Positions 1 to 14,300 of a stretch of DNA of 64,000 nt are shown piece after piece. A program made the translations under genes and the position numbers. The notes beneath the pieces were generated by a model, which had not been told where the DNA came from, did no database searches, and saw nothing but the letters and a program-made list of their open reading frames with translations. Position 1 is the first letter of the stretch, and each line of letters starts with the position of its first letter. Location: assembly GCA_030544235.1 (NCBI GenBank), contig CM060470.1, forward strand, positions 26,191,098-26,255,097. Reading direction: 5' to 3'. This stretch comes from Lepturacanthus savala (Eukaryota; Chordata; Actinopteri; Scombriformes; Trichiuridae).

Positions 1-3000
1 TTGTAAAATCCAAATGTGACACAATAACAGAAACTACGTTGCCTAAAAAGACTGTGAGGAACTTAACATTGTTATTAACGCTACATGTATTACCTGTATG
101 ACTTGATAAATAAAGTTGTTAGATTTAAAGTACAGTGCTTAACTTCATTATAAATAGATTGAACCTCTTGATCTCTTGGTCTTCATTAAAAATCAGTTAT
201 GATAAATGATCATTAATTACTGACATTGATTAAAGGGAAACATTTTATTAGCTATATTGTTAAACCCTAATTTACGTCATGCCCAGTCACATGCATTTTT
301 ACATTCCCTGCTCCCAGACAATCCTTAGTCTGTCATAAACAGCATCTTCATCTGTTAGTGACCTAACAATCATTATTGTTTCCATCCGCATGCTTCTGCT
401 CACATCCTGTATCCCACACTGCTATTCATTCATCCATCCATCCATCCATGTTCTTTCTCTGCTTCTGGGCAGAATTCCCAGACGGCATGCAATTTCCCCT
501 CCACGTCAGGGAGGAAAGACTGTGCTTGTTGATGAAGCTATGAGCTTGCCGTGTAAACAATTATTTGTGTGGCCATTAGTTTTTGTTTATGTGGTCAAGC
601 ACTAGTACATTGTCATACATGGTACAGTACAAAACTAAGACAATAGCAGGGTTAAAACTGTCTATTTCAAGTACTAAAGAGACTCTCAGTGATTATTATT
701 TGATTAAAATGTAAAATGTATATGTATATGTAACTTAAGATAATTATGGGAGAAAATAGTTAAGGCTGCACGCTAATGCGTGGAACATTTTGATGTAAGT
801 AGTTTGTTTTATCTATAAAATGACAAATTTGACACTTTTAAATTAGTTGTTTTTCTGACAAAGAGTGCCAAACTTCAGTTTATTATCATATATCATCATC
901 ATATGATCATATGACAAGGAAAAAATCGTATCTTCACATTTGAAAAGCTGGAACCAGTAAAAGTTTGGTATATTTGCTGGAAAATTGAATTGAATTGAAT
1001 TAGAAAAATTGAATTACTGAATCATAGACGGTCATTCAATAAGCGTTGTTGGTTATTATCTGTGGATCAACTAATTGGTAAATCGTTACAGCTCTAACTT
1101 GGTAAGATCCCTGAAAGTGAAATTTCCTAAATAGAGTGATGGTCAAGTGGTGCCAGAGGAGTGGAAGTAAGTGAAGCGGGGTCTTGCTGTTAGCTCCATG
1201 CTGTCAGCTTGCCCTGTCATAAAGAGACACGCAAGCTGCAGGGCTCATCGTGACTTAAAGCACACTCCTCATGCAAACACTAAGAATCTGTGTGGGAAAG
1301 TTGCCAATAGGGCAACTATTAGTGAGGCTTTCTGATACTACTTACATTTTTGACCCGATAACCCTTCTACTTTTTTTGTGAAGAGAAACCTTTCAGTTGT
1401 TTGTTGCAAGAAAAAGGAGACAATACGATAAAGGTGTGATTTTTCTCTCTTGCAAACAGCAAGGAACTGTCCAGGGAGTATCACTTGCCTACTCATGGAT
1501 TTGCTTGCACTTCCCTTCAGGAAAATACCACTAAAAATCAATACTACTACTCTGTGCATTTGCAATACTATTTCTCTGTGTCAGTGTGCCTGTTTTTACC
1601 TGTGTAAAGATGGGTGCTGCAGGTTTTTTTTTTAACAAGGAATGTTAACTTGTATTACTGAGATGGCACATTGATTGGTTTAATCTTTTACTGACCCTGC
1701 AGTCAGAGCCACACAGATTCTGCATCGGATTATGGTCAAAAAGAAACTGGAGTTGAATGTATCTCTCTATAATCCATTAATCATAATTTATGTTGGAGCA
1801 TATGTGAACTATTAGATTTTCTCCGCAAATGGGAGCAAAACCAACATGTTATTACCATTCATGTTAATCTCAAGTTCATGTTTTGCACCATCTGGCCTTC
1901 TTAAGTGATAATAGCCTTTTTAAATGCTTTGTGCTGTAAATAGCAGCTGCACTGTTGAACCATGTGGCTAGCAGGTGCACCACTGGAGGGTCTTCATATA
2001 TGCATAATGAATGAGCACATGTTTTGCATGGATGTGCATCTTATTCATATATGAAGCAGGTGGAATCTGTAGCTGCCTGTCCGTAAGGAAAAGCTAAATG
2101 ACATGGTTCATTTTCAGCAAATCAAACGGGCCGAGTTAAAGGACTATGGTCCTGGTGGTACAGTATAATGGGAATAAAAGCAGAAGTGCTTTTGAGGTGA
2201 ATTGGTTTTCTGTCAGTATGCAGACACAGCCTGCTGAGGTCAAAATTAAGATAAAGTATTTTGACAAATGGGACTTCTGGCAAAGTTCCAAATTCTCAGT
2301 TTCAATAGAGTGTACCTCCAGGAGGATGACTAAGAACTTGAGTTTATGTGAATTTTCGTAGGAACACCAGAATGTGCATGTTTTCTTTCAATAGAAATTA
2401 AAACTGACTGTGACTATAAGATATTCAGAAACAATAGCATCAACAGTCTCTAAAAAAGCTTCACAATCTATATTTGATCAATCTTACCACTATTTTCTTA
2501 AACCCCATGATTGCAACCTCTGATTAACAGTTAGAGCAATTACTTTGCTTCAGCACTTACACCTTTTGTTTTTGCAACATTTTTACACAGTTTAAGTTAA
2601 AGTTTTCTTTCACTGTATCATTTTTGCACAATTTGAAGTTGTATTTCACACAAAAGAACAGTAAAAGTAAAAAAGAAACACTGGAAAACACATGATTTAG
2701 GGTTTTTTAATATTCTTCTGACCCTGATAATTTACATTTTGATACAATATACCAATAAATAACAATAAATAAAGCTTATTTCCTCTTAAATTCGGGTTAA
2801 AGATAAATAGTATACCAGCATTCTTTTGATATATGCCCCTACCTCAATGTAATGTGGATGAACAGGTCTGCATGTACTGCATGCTCCAAGGTGTGATGCT
2901 TGCCTTTGTCATAATAAATATCTTTGGCTTTGAATGGAAAAAAAAAATATGATAAGCACTTCCCAATGATATTATGATTTTTTGGTTAAATGAGGAAATA

Positions 3001-3370
3001 TTTGTCATTTCGTCATGTTTGTTCATAAGTAATGAAAAGAATCTTTAACAGTTCATAATAAGGGGATTGTTGACGGTTGAGTCTGTGTACTATCCTTGGA
3101 CTGTATTTTTGGAAGGACTTCTCAAAGAGACATATTTAAAAACCTTAAGTAGGTAGAGTAGACAAATGTATTTTCATTATTCACTTTCCTCTGAGCACTT
3201 GGCATTGAAATCACTGTTTTTTGTAACATTAAGCCAAGGTTATATTTTATGGAAAACTGACCTCAATTTATCTCAAGAGGAGTTATTTTCCAGTTTCTTT
3301 TAACTGTATGGAATAGTAAATGCTTATTCTATTCAAATTAGTGTCAAAATGATTCTTTGTGCATTATTCT

Positions 3371-3434
3371 TTGTGTGTGTCTGTGTGTGTCTGTGTGTGT
3401 CTGTGTCTCTCTGTGTAAAAAAAAAAAAAAAAAA
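3371..3434. repeat. (TGTGTGTC)n-like microsatellite followed by poly-A
   Basis: An imperfect TG/TC simple repeat at 3371-3416 runs directly into 18 A residues at 3417-3434. A simple repeat joined to a poly-A tract can mark the tail of an old retroposed SINE or LINE copy, but no body of such an element is recognisable next to it. Confidence 0.7.
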
Positions 3435-5594
3435 GTGCTGCAATAGTCAAACTGTGTGTTAACTAGGACTTCTGCAATTCTCTCACAAGTCCCTCATCAG
3501 CACTCATGACACCGCAGTCAGCAGCATGCATCAGCAACGGAGTGTGAGGTCATGGACAAGATCACTGTGAGGCCTTTTGATGAGGTGATGAAATGACTGA
3601 TGAAGGAGTTGGGTTTCTGTTAAGTACTTCTCAGCAATGACGTTGTCCTCATCCACTCTTAAACCATGAACCCAATTGCTCCATCTGTCAGCTCTTTCTC
3701 TCTCTGACATCCTGTCTTCAGTTTTTTAAATGTTATTGTAAAAGTCAGTAGGCTTTAAGCCATACTATCTGCAGTTATGAACGTTACAATTAATATTCTT
3801 GATTAAACAGAGCTGGCAATAGCATATCCTAAAGATATAGATTGACTGGCAGATGTCTTCTTTGCTATTTTGGATTACAACTCAAAGACAGATTGAGTTT
3901 TTTTTCATCAGTTAGTTGCTATAGTAACAAAAAACCTAGAAATACATATTTGGTGAACTGTTTATATGATCGCATCAGACTAACACTATTTTTGTCATAA
4001 TTCTAAAGTATCTGACGTGGCATATGGTCACATAGTTTAGTAATTATTGTTACACAATAGCATTATCACCACAATGTTTTTTCTAGAGTAAAGTATAACA
4101 ACAAATTAAATAATGTATTAGAAAAATTAAGTGTTGTAGTGTTATACGGCTCACATTTTAGATGGGACACTGCGAAGTTAGTTATATGTCCAATAACACA
4201 AAATAACATAAATGTAACTCGGACCATTTTCTGTAGCTATAAAATACATATGTATCCTAAAAGCCTGATATGCAGGCTGATAGTGGTAGTGTTTCTGCTG
4301 CTCTCAACACAGTTCATGTTCTTCATTACTACAGCTAATTAGCCAATTAGGTAGTTAGACTCAAGCCAGAATTTGGTCGCACAGTGCAGTGGTGTCAATT
4401 TTGCTATTAGTTTTTGAAATAATTGCTAGGATAGGAAAGGAAATAGTGATTCTATTTTCTTAATCTGTCCATGTTCCATGTTTTGTATTAAACTAAAGCA
4501 GATCAGCTTATTGTGTGTTACATTATAATTCTAATCATTTATTAATGAGTACAACTTTAACAATAAACTATATCATCTACTGGGTAAAGGACTAATGAAG
4601 CTCTTCCCCTACAAAACTCTGGTGAGCAATCATCCCATACAGCTAGTGATGTTTATTTTAGGTTGGTCATAAACAATGTCTTTAAGTATTGCCCTCCTGC
4701 CTGGGGGAAACTAATGTGGCTACAGACTAACACCGGACACCCAACATCTCCAGGTTTTTGTTTTTGCCCATGTCACTTTAGGGGCCAGTGAATTGTTACC
4801 CGTGATTGGCCTCAGCCATCTGTCACTCAGAAAACAGACAGCCAATTAAAAGAGGCTCATGAATATTAATGAGACAGGCCAAGTGTGACCCATGTTTTCT
4901 AGAGCGGCAGTGAGGCGTTTGAGAGAGCACTGTAAAAAATACATTGGGTTAAATTTTTCTACTCAAATCACAAATATATGATGCGGGGGGTATTGAGTAA
5001 ATCCCATACAAGTGCATGATATGCTATCTTTAATAAATAAAATAAATTCAGCACAGTACTCAAGGATGACATGTGAAGGCAGAAAGTCATTACAGTGGAC
5101 ACGCTGAGTCTGTGGAAACCAGGAGAGAACAGGAGGCAGCAGAGTAGCACACTATATTAAAAGTAGTGTAAGATAAGGAGGAATGGATGAGATGGTGTTA
5201 AGAAAAGTGGTTGGATGTTGAACAGAAGGAAGAAAAGGAGAGTCTGTGAGCACAGAGCCGGAGCAGAGCCACTTTAGTCCCCCCCAACTCCTTGTAAAGC
5301 AGAAGAATAATGACATTGCATCTGGACCTCAGGTTGGTCTAATTGTTTAATGTATTTACTCATTCAGACATCCAGGGTCTGTGTACCAGCGGATGGTTTT
5401 TCTCATTCACTCCATTACCAATACTATTGATAGTGGCGCCACTTGATGTGTAAAGAAAATGTCTCTGTGATCAGTGCTTTTTATGTGAGCTCACTGTCAA
5501 CTGAACTGAAACAACATCTAGAGTTACATTTAGCCAAAATGTGAAGACACTTTTGTGAATAGTGTCTAACATTAAATTAAATTGTACATTTCTC

Positions 5595-5831
5595 TTGGGT
5601 TTTAGTTAAAGTTTTGATATCCTAACAAGCGTGTGTTTTTTAACCACCAAAAATGGTCCAAAAGTGTTGCATAATCTTTCTCAAGCATCTCCCTGAAGCT
5701 CCATACAAACAGGTTGTTTTGTGTCAGTTTCATTAATATTAATGAGGCTCTCCTTTGAATGGCTGATTTGAATGGCTGTGAATGGGGGTGGGCTGTGAGC
5801 AAAAAGCTATTTATGATATCGGACCTTTTAA
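5595..5831. mobile_element. Possible third copy of the GGTCCCATAT-type MITE
   Basis: The start (CTTGGGTTTTAGTTAAAG, then a GATATC-type motif) resembles the start of the copy at 48574. The end (GATATCGGACCTTTTA) resembles its end (GATATGGGACCTTTAA). The middle is poorly conserved. I judged this by eye; a pairwise alignment would settle it. Confidence 0.4.
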
Positions 5832-6988
5832 TAGATTTGGTTTAGATTTAGAGTTTCACCTCTCGAAAGAATGTGTCAATTTTACCTTCAAATACTGTGT
5901 ATAGTAAAAATATAAATAGGAAACATATCTTCTGGTTTCTGTTCCTGTGATGCTCTCTATGTGTTACTTCTTTGCACAGTGGGATTACAGGTGTGGTTTC
6001 ATCTCAACTGGCTGGTGTCCTTCAGTCAAAGGCCTGCAGGGAGGAAGATGAAAGGCTGTTTTAGTTTGAAGTTGCCCTTTTAATGAGGTTTGGGCCAAAT
6101 GACAGCATCTGTCTGTGTGTCTTAGGGATCAACATTCAGGAGGAACAACATGGTTCTGTCCAGAAAGAGGAGCTGGGACAGAGTGGATGGACAATAGCTC
6201 AGTCAGAGAGACTGCTGGAGAGGGGAAGATAAAGGGAATCTGGGTTTTATTGAAGAGCTCTTCAGAAGAGCACAATAAATCTACCAGCAGAGGAAGATCA
6301 GAGACCTGCCAAACCCACCTAACACATACATACACACCTGAGATGCTCTTTGTGTTCTCTCTGTGACCACAAACGTTTTGGAATGAAATCAGAGCTGTGC
6401 TGGCACGTCACAACATGCCACACTCTTTTTCCGTCTTTATATCAAGTATTAACATATAATGTAATGTATAGTAAATTGGAAAATAAATAGAACACAGATT
6501 AAACACAAATGAATGAAAAGTGTGGAGTTTTTTTAATAAATATAACATTTCAGTAATGGTTTCTCCTTCCTTCACTTGACATGTTTTAACAGTATTGTCA
6601 CTTTTTCTCAGAAGTCTCAGCCCACAAACAGCTACTTCCTTAGAGTTTTCCGTCCACTTCTAATTTACACCACCCACAAAACTTCTGCTTCCTGCCTGCT
6701 GTAAATATATTTGCTACTGCTGTAGTCCAGAGATTTGGAACAAACAGCTTTTTGACAATTGCTGTAAATCCATGTTCAATCGGGGAAATCCTGGTTGGGG
6801 AAATTGGAAAAAGTTGCTTGCTCCTTTTACTCGTCTCGAAGTGCTCTAGAGACTCAATGCTCTAAATTGCTCCAGTAAACCGCCAGAGGAGGACTGTCTA
6901 TGCTGTGCAGCCTGCACATGTTGTGAATGTCTGTAACCTTGTGATTGTGAGTTCTCTGAAATTGCGGTCATGCTCATTTAACCACATT

Positions 6989-7306
6989 ACACTGCAAAAA
7001 CTGATATTAGGTGAAAATATCTTGTTTTTGGTACAATTAGTCCAATATTGTGCAGACATATCTCATTCCATTGGCAGATAATTTGGTTTATTTCATGTTT
7101 TTCTTGATTTTTAATCAGTTTTATCTTTTTTAAGAAAATGTTTATCTTGTTTCTTAAAACAAGACCATATTGACCTAAATCAGGAAAAAAACATGAAATG
7201 AGATAAGTTATTTGACAGTGGAATAAGATAATTCTACTCAATATTGGACTAAATGTACAAAAAAACAAGACAATTTCACCTGTAAAGATTTCAATTTTTG
7301 CAGTGT
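6989..7306. mobile_element. Palindromic MITE with ACACTGCAAAAA termini
   Basis: About 318 bp bounded by the inverted termini ACACTGCAAAAA and TTTTTGCAGTGT. The inverted similarity continues inward: TCTTGTTTTTGGTAC and AGTCCAATATTG on the left pair with the reverse complement of sequence near 7230-7290. The whole element could fold into a long hairpin. It codes for nothing, so it is a non-autonomous DNA transposon. I do not see a clear target-site duplication and do not assign a superfamily. It lies about 650 bp before an mgat4a exon. Confidence 0.75.
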
Positions 7307-7951
7307 ACTGCACTCTCCTATCAAAGTGTCCCTCTATTCCTAAATAAAGGGCAGTAAAAAAAAACAAATCTGATCCGGAATATTTAACATTTAATCTTCT
7401 TGTGAGCCGCAGTAGTTGAATGGGACAAAACTGTATCATATAAATCACAAACATCATCTATTTTAACCTAGATCCAAGTTCAAAGCAACGGATGAAGTGC
7501 TCTGTGCTGCTGTTACAGTTGTTTCTAATGAAGGTTTAGTTGCTTTCTAATCTACCATGTTACTGCTGGTGTGTCGGTGAGCTTTTTTAATATTAATTCT
7601 TCAGGCTTAGTCAGCTTTGCCTCTTAAAGTGCCACTAGTAGAACATAAGCTGCTGCTTAGAGGTCAAGCGATATGAAATATGAACGTCATATCATAACAG
7701 ATAATGTTACAGCTGAATGTCTGCAATTCCAAGCCCAAAGATAAACCAACTGCTTCCCAGTCTTATCAGTGTTGGCATTATATTAATGTTGGATCTGCCC
7801 ACTGGTTTCCCAAGTCTGTAACCATGTTTTGCATATGTGCCTCTCCCCAGAGCACAAGCTGGTATTAGCATCAAGTAAATGTTTTTGATATGCTGCTATA
7901 GAGACTTGCCACCTGCTAACACACCCTCCTTTGCTTTTTGCTTTCTTATAG

Positions 7952-9350
7952 AGAAGTTGGTAGCGTACCAGCGGGAGTTCCATGCCTTGAAAGAGCGCCT
8001 TCGTGTGGCAGAGCACAGGACACTGCAGCGCTCATCTGAGCTCAACAACATCCTCGAGCAGTTCCGACGCGCCATTGCTGAGACGAACAGCAGCAAAGAT
8101 GCCCTCACAAACTTCTCAGGTAACTGACACAAACAAGCACTAACAAAGACTGATTGGCCCCCGTCTGAGTGTAAACTGTCCAGTAAACATTAGCACTGTT
8201 CAGCAATTACAGCTCACCACAGGTTGTTTGCCCTGTGAAATTTGGAAACCCTAGAATTTGTTCGGCGTCAGGGTTAAAGTAAAAGATTTTTATTTTCAAA
8301 GTATAATAATGCATAAAAATAACATATCTGTTCGTTTTGACTAATATATGTATACATACACAAAAGAAAGGGAAAACGGACAGCTAAAGAGAAACAAAAT
8401 TTAAGAAATCGGTGTAGCCTGTGTTTTTGTTTTTTCTGTTTCTTGGTTTTAGATTGTAACAATGTTATGAAGAACATTAGAACATCTTATAAAGCATGTT
8501 TATATAAAATGAAACAGGATTTTTTAACGGCTATTCTTACAGTTACAGGATTCTCTGAGGCTTCATCTGTTAAATCTTTCAAAGCCAACCTCAGTGGTTG
8601 GTTATAGACATTTGGCTGAAATGAACCAATCAGAGGCAAATTGCACTGCCTAGCAGAGCAGATAATTAATTATTTAATTTCTAAGGGCCCTTTCACTCAA
8701 AAATGTGTTTTGATCATTGAATGTTTTAGCAGAGTTTGACACTAGAAGGTTGTTTCACATTCATTAGCTAATGGGGATAAGATTTCTCTGTGGTTACCAA
8801 TAATCTGAGTTCAAAGCATATATATGTGCGAGCATGATTTGTGGTATCAGAATTACGCTTTAGAAATGTAACACATCTGTATTTATTATTGACTTTTCAA
8901 TAAGGTAGGAGAAGACCTAACCAGTTAATTAAAAACAAACAAAACAAAACCCGAACGATAATTCAGAGAGTAAAACGAATCATAAAACATGTCTAGAGGG
9001 AATCTTTAAAGTTTGCAATATAGATTTTATGTTGCACATTTTATGTCCATTTCACCTCAAGTTTTGTTATTCCACTGAAAATGATCTGTAAGTATAGTTT
9101 TAATTTTGGTGTTGACAGATTGTGCTTTCGGTAAAATTTCATCATTTTATGAAAACAAGTAAAAAATGTAAATTGACTTGCTTCTCTGTGATTGTGTTTA
9201 GATGAGACCCAGAAACTGCTGAAGGAACTTTCAAATAGGAAACCTCTCCAGGTGCCAAATATATACCACCACCTGCCTCACCTTCTCAACAATGAGGGCA
9301 GCCTGCATCCTGCTGTGCAAGTTGGTCTCGGGCGTACAGGAGGTGAATAG

Positions 9351-9381
<31 letters not shown>

Positions 9382-11301
9382 ACTGCAGCACAATTCAGTA
9401 TAGCTGAACTAACTGATTTATGAGGCTTTTTCTCCAGATTATGCATAGTCTGAAACAAACACATAGTCAAACCTCAAGAGAGCCTCATTACTCCAAGGAG
9501 AGAATCATGTCTCAACACGTTTTCAGGTGGTGATGTTCACAACACACATCCCCTCTGAAATAAGCGGTACAACAACAATGTTATTATAGTCTATAGTTTC
9601 ATATTTACTTTACAAGCATCGCGTGTGTTCTTCTTCTTACCATGGACAAAAATGTCCTTTTCTTGCCTTCATCTCTATTCTTTGTTTTTCTGATATGTTC
9701 TTGCACTTTGTGTGGTCAAATAGGTTTCTGTCAACCTTTTTCAACCTGTTTTAATTAAGCTGTAAAACACATTATGCATCTTTGAATTGTACATACAATA
9801 AACATAGGAAAGACACTATAAAACTAATCTTTTTATGAAGCTCACAGGACTCAACATCTGTCATTAACCTCCTTGTTCACATAGATGCCACTCTTCTTTT
9901 CATTCCTATTTTCAGCAAAACCATTTCAATGTTTTCCCATTCCCCCATCAAGCATGTTACCTCTGCTATATCAAGTTCTCTTTAAGAGGATTACTTATCT
10001 AGCGTTGTGAGTGTGATCGGTGGAGTGAATATGGGGCACAAGGGAGGTGAATTTAGGGGCTGTACAGCTCAAATTGTGCTTCCACATTCCTAATGACAAT
10101 GGCTATGGTGAAAATAGAGGCCCTCCATAATGTAGAGGAAAGAAAGGAGGGACAAGTTGGGAACAAGTAGGCAGTTTCTTGTCTCTGGCCCTTGGCCTGT
10201 TTGCCTCTTTAGGTACAAGGTATTCTCTTAGGAAGCAAGAAAAAATGCAAGGCCTATCGTTGGCATCTCTCAGTCATGTCTGGTTTTATGACAGTTGGAC
10301 AGGTATCTGTTACTTGCAGAAAGGCTTTTTTGTCTTGAATGTTGCTGCATACTCCCTTGTTATCACTGGGTTGGACTTGGTTTCTCACTTGCTTCCCACC
10401 CTCAAACTGCCACTTGTGCTCACTGGAATGCACAACCAGGCTGAAAGAGACACATGGCTGCCACTGCATTATTGTGCATAGCACATGACATACTTTAGCC
10501 TCGATGCCCAGACAGTACTACTTACTACTTCAGGGCATAGACGATGTTAACAGTCCTTTAAACAGTGTTGTTTGACCGACTTCATTGATCTTTTAACACC
10601 CTCAAAATATTGAGTTTCATGAATATATAAACAGGGAACATATCAACAGAAAGAAGAAAGTTTGTAGTTTACAACAAAACATGTTGTTCTAGATTCAGTC
10701 ACTCTTTTTGTTTCATAAACAATTCCATCTTCAATTCAATCACATTTTTGGGCAAAAATCCACTGCATTTTTTATCAACCACAGACATCTTCAAGCAGAA
10801 TAATGACTTAATTTTTTCTTAAATCCAACAACTGCAATTGTTTTTTTTTAACAATAAAATAAATAATACAATTTTCTATCATCTCTGGTAAGCAGTGATG
10901 TACAACACAGCCTTGACCTTGAATCACTTGACTGCACGTCTGAAATATCATAATCTGAATCATGGTCTCTAGTGTCTTACCCAGAGGATGGATGTTTTAT
11001 GGATGTTTTAGTCTTTGCCTGCTATGGGCTACAGCAACCACAGCTGTGGCTCTTCTGGCTGCAGCGCCTTTGGTGCATCGGTAGCCTGTGACCTGACTGA
11101 ATGGGTCTGTGCTGGTAGCTCTGTGTCTCTGAAAAATGAATGATCGGACTTGGAGTTCATCAATAATATCAAGATTTGTTCTTAATGCTTTCCAGGCTTT
11201 ATGCCATGGCATCATGTAGCATTAGTCGAGCTGAAAGTTTGCTAAGCTAAGCCCTCTTCCTCTGGAGACCAATTTCTGTTAGATGATCCCTAACTACACC
11301 C

Positions 11302-11332
<31 letters not shown>

Positions 11333-14300
11333 ACACACAGTTTGTACACACAGAAAGACAAAATGTCTACCTCTGTGTCTTAATTTTATTTTTTTTTTTA
11401 CTTTTCTATTCTCTTCTCTGCTGGGCTAAGCAGAGCTGACACAGAGATATTTATAGCTATGAAAATTAGGACAACTTACAGTTCTCAAATGGATGGATTT
11501 AGGCTTGACTGAGGCCCCTTTTACACAGAATTCAACAAAAGTGTTACTGTATATGCAGTATTGTTAGTTCCATACACATTCTGACCTTTAGTTGTACATA
11601 GCCACTACTTTGTTGCCAAGCGATGTCAGTTATACGCTGGCGTATGTACTGCCAAAAGCTGTAGTAAAAGGTCTAATTTTACCCCTTTTTCTCCCCAGTT
11701 TGGAATTTCCCTTTGTGCCTCAGTCTTTGTTGTTTGTTCTCTGTTGGTCTGTGGAAACTATAGACAATCTTGTGTCTGCATCTTTTCTCCTTATTGCAAA
11801 GACCCTGGGAGGGGCTAACATATGGGAGGGTTCATTCCGTCTCCTTCAGATCACACCACTCGCCATGCAGTGAGTGATAAGCAGTAAGGCCAAAAACATG
11901 CTTCACGCAAAGCAGGACGCTGGAACTCTTGTGTTGTTCAGCAGCTAAAACGTCTTTACAGCCTCCAGAGAATGAAAATCTATGTCAGGAATTCATTTTT
12001 GGAGATGATCTTCCCTCCGTTATCAGCAGTTTATGTGTCTGTTCCGCACATTTTACAGCTGACAGTCTGCTTAATGAGACTGGGTACCTGGAGACTCGTA
12101 CAAGAATATGCTGCCATTTGCTGATAACAATTTGATTATAATATGGAATTTTGAAGATTAGAATCTATGGTTTTGATTATTAAAAAGTGCTGCAGGAAAT
12201 GAGCAAGAACGTAATGATAGAAGTAACCTGTGTATTTCAACAAAGGAAAATAAAAAATAGAAACCTTGTTTTAAACAGTTAGGGGTTGCTCATCCAGAAA
12301 AATGAATTCAAGAACCCTTTCTGTTAATTTTGTCGCTTGTGTTCTATCAATGGGAAGTTTCTTGCATGCAATGCACCTGGCAAAGTCCTCTTGTTCTGTT
12401 TGGCCTTACGTTGGTTCTATTATATTTCACAAAGCTACCACCACCCCTTGAAACATTAGCTCTGCAGTATCCTCTGAACTTTTTGGCACAGCAAACGTGA
12501 AATACCTCCAAATATGGCTCAACAAATAATTCAAATTTTTATCTAAATTCCAATATAGCCTAATGCAACGTTCTATTTTTCAAAGGTGAAATGTGCCAAA
12601 ATACAATTTATAGAAAAAATAGTGTGGTGCTGCAGAGATGTCCTGCCTGCACATTGTATACTACAGACTTAAAAGAATAATGATTGAAAAATGATCATTC
12701 CCTTATATCACAAATCGTATCAGCTGCAATCTGTCAAAATAATCACAATTGAATATTTTTCAAAATTGTTTCAAAGCCCTACCTCCAGACAGGAGTGACT
12801 ATTTTTGGCACTGTCCATGTAGTGTAGCTCTTGGCCCATGATGTATTGCAAGCACATATAATTGAAGTGAATAGATTATCCTCACAGATACCTAATCCAG
12901 CTATTTGCGTCAGTATTGGACCAATGTCTGATACCAGTATTAGATCAATGCAACCCTACTGTGAACCTTATCCATGCTTTGATATCATTCCTACTCCAAG
13001 CATCCACCGATGGCTGTTCCCTCATTAACAATAACCATAATGCTGAATAATGTGCAGCCATGGTGGCTAATCAGGAAAACAAACACATTAATGTTAGCTT
13101 TTGGAAAATGATCAAGAGACGTCACACAGCCAAACCGCACCACCTTGTATTTGTATGAGATGCCATTGTCACTCCACAGATGTGACGGCGAAGCGAACAT
13201 AAATGTAAATTGTTGTGCTGTTTTTGCTGAAGATGATGAAAGGATGGCAAAGCAAAGCAGGCAGGCAGATCAAGGGGCACGGGGAGGGGGTAGACTTGGA
13301 GTCGGTCCTGCTCACACTGCACTTGCATACATTATCACTCATTCTGTCTGCCACCCTCCCTTATTCTGTCACTGTCTCTTCCCTTCCGCCCACATTCTCC
13401 TTTCATCCTCGACCTACTTTCTTGGTGGTGGTGGGTGTCGCTATACGACACGGAGCTCAGTGTGAGGAACACAAAGCAAAAGTGGGACAGATTCTCCACG
13501 CTGCACAGATCTCTCCAGAGGATTGCAACCTTTCTCAAGTCCACTGTGCTGCTTGCTCATTCTGCACCTCAAGTTTGTTTTTGTCGCAGCCCCTTGTACC
13601 CTAACATCAGCTCAGTCAGCATGTTTCCCCTTTTATACCATAGGCGCGCGCACACACACACACACACTATCGGGTACATGCATTTAACCATCATTATTGT
13701 CCCAACATTCTAGGTTGTTTGTAACCACCATTATGATGAACTTTTACCTTGTTTTCCTCATCTCTGTGAGCATTTCCTCCTGTAGATGAAAGATAATAAT
13801 AATAAGAGAGCATTTGTGTTTTCACCATTTCGTGCTGCTGCCTTCAGTTATCTTAGTATGTGAGACTGATTCAATGTTAGATAACCAGCCCCTATATCTT
13901 CACTCTCCACCTTGTCATCTCTCTCACTCCCTTGTGAAGTCAAATGAAATAAGCAGTTTGAAGACTTAAGTTTAGGGTCTATTAACTTTTTCACTTTTCA
14001 CAGATTCACAATAAATCAATTAATTCAATAAATTGGTTTACAAAATCTTGTTTGTTACTGAATTAGATCTTTCTGCTCCTTTTTAATAACCTGTTGTATC
14101 ACTGTTGATCTGGCCTATCCAGGTCTGTTTATTTAACTAGTAGGACAAGCTCATGAATTAATTTAGCAGATCCCAGAGTAAATAATGATATTGAGTAAAT
14201 TCCAAGTAGCATAAATTTTTGTTACACCTGTCTTAATTCTAATCATTGTTGCCTCTATATCACCTGCAGTTGTATGCTTTGTAATATATTACAACCTGAA

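Larger units (their letters stand above)
1..7951. other. Non-coding region upstream of the first visible mgat4a exon
   Basis: AT-rich DNA with no open frame that looks like a conserved exon. It most likely belongs to the 5' intron(s) of mgat4a, because the first visible exon at 7952 starts mid-protein. I looked for the short exon encoding the cytoplasmic tail and membrane anchor seen in other GnT-IV proteins and did not find it, so it probably lies before position 1. The stretch contains a TG-rich microsatellite with a poly-A tract (3371-3434), a possible GGTCCCATAT-family MITE (about 5595-5831) and a palindromic MITE (6989-7306). I see nothing else I can name. Confidence 0.6.

Noticed and set aside
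6987..7457. 156-codon minus-strand frame, one of the longest in the upstream region
   Set aside because: It lies mostly inside the palindromic MITE at 6989-7306, has AT-driven composition (Ile, Phe, Lys, Leu) and shows no family resemblance.
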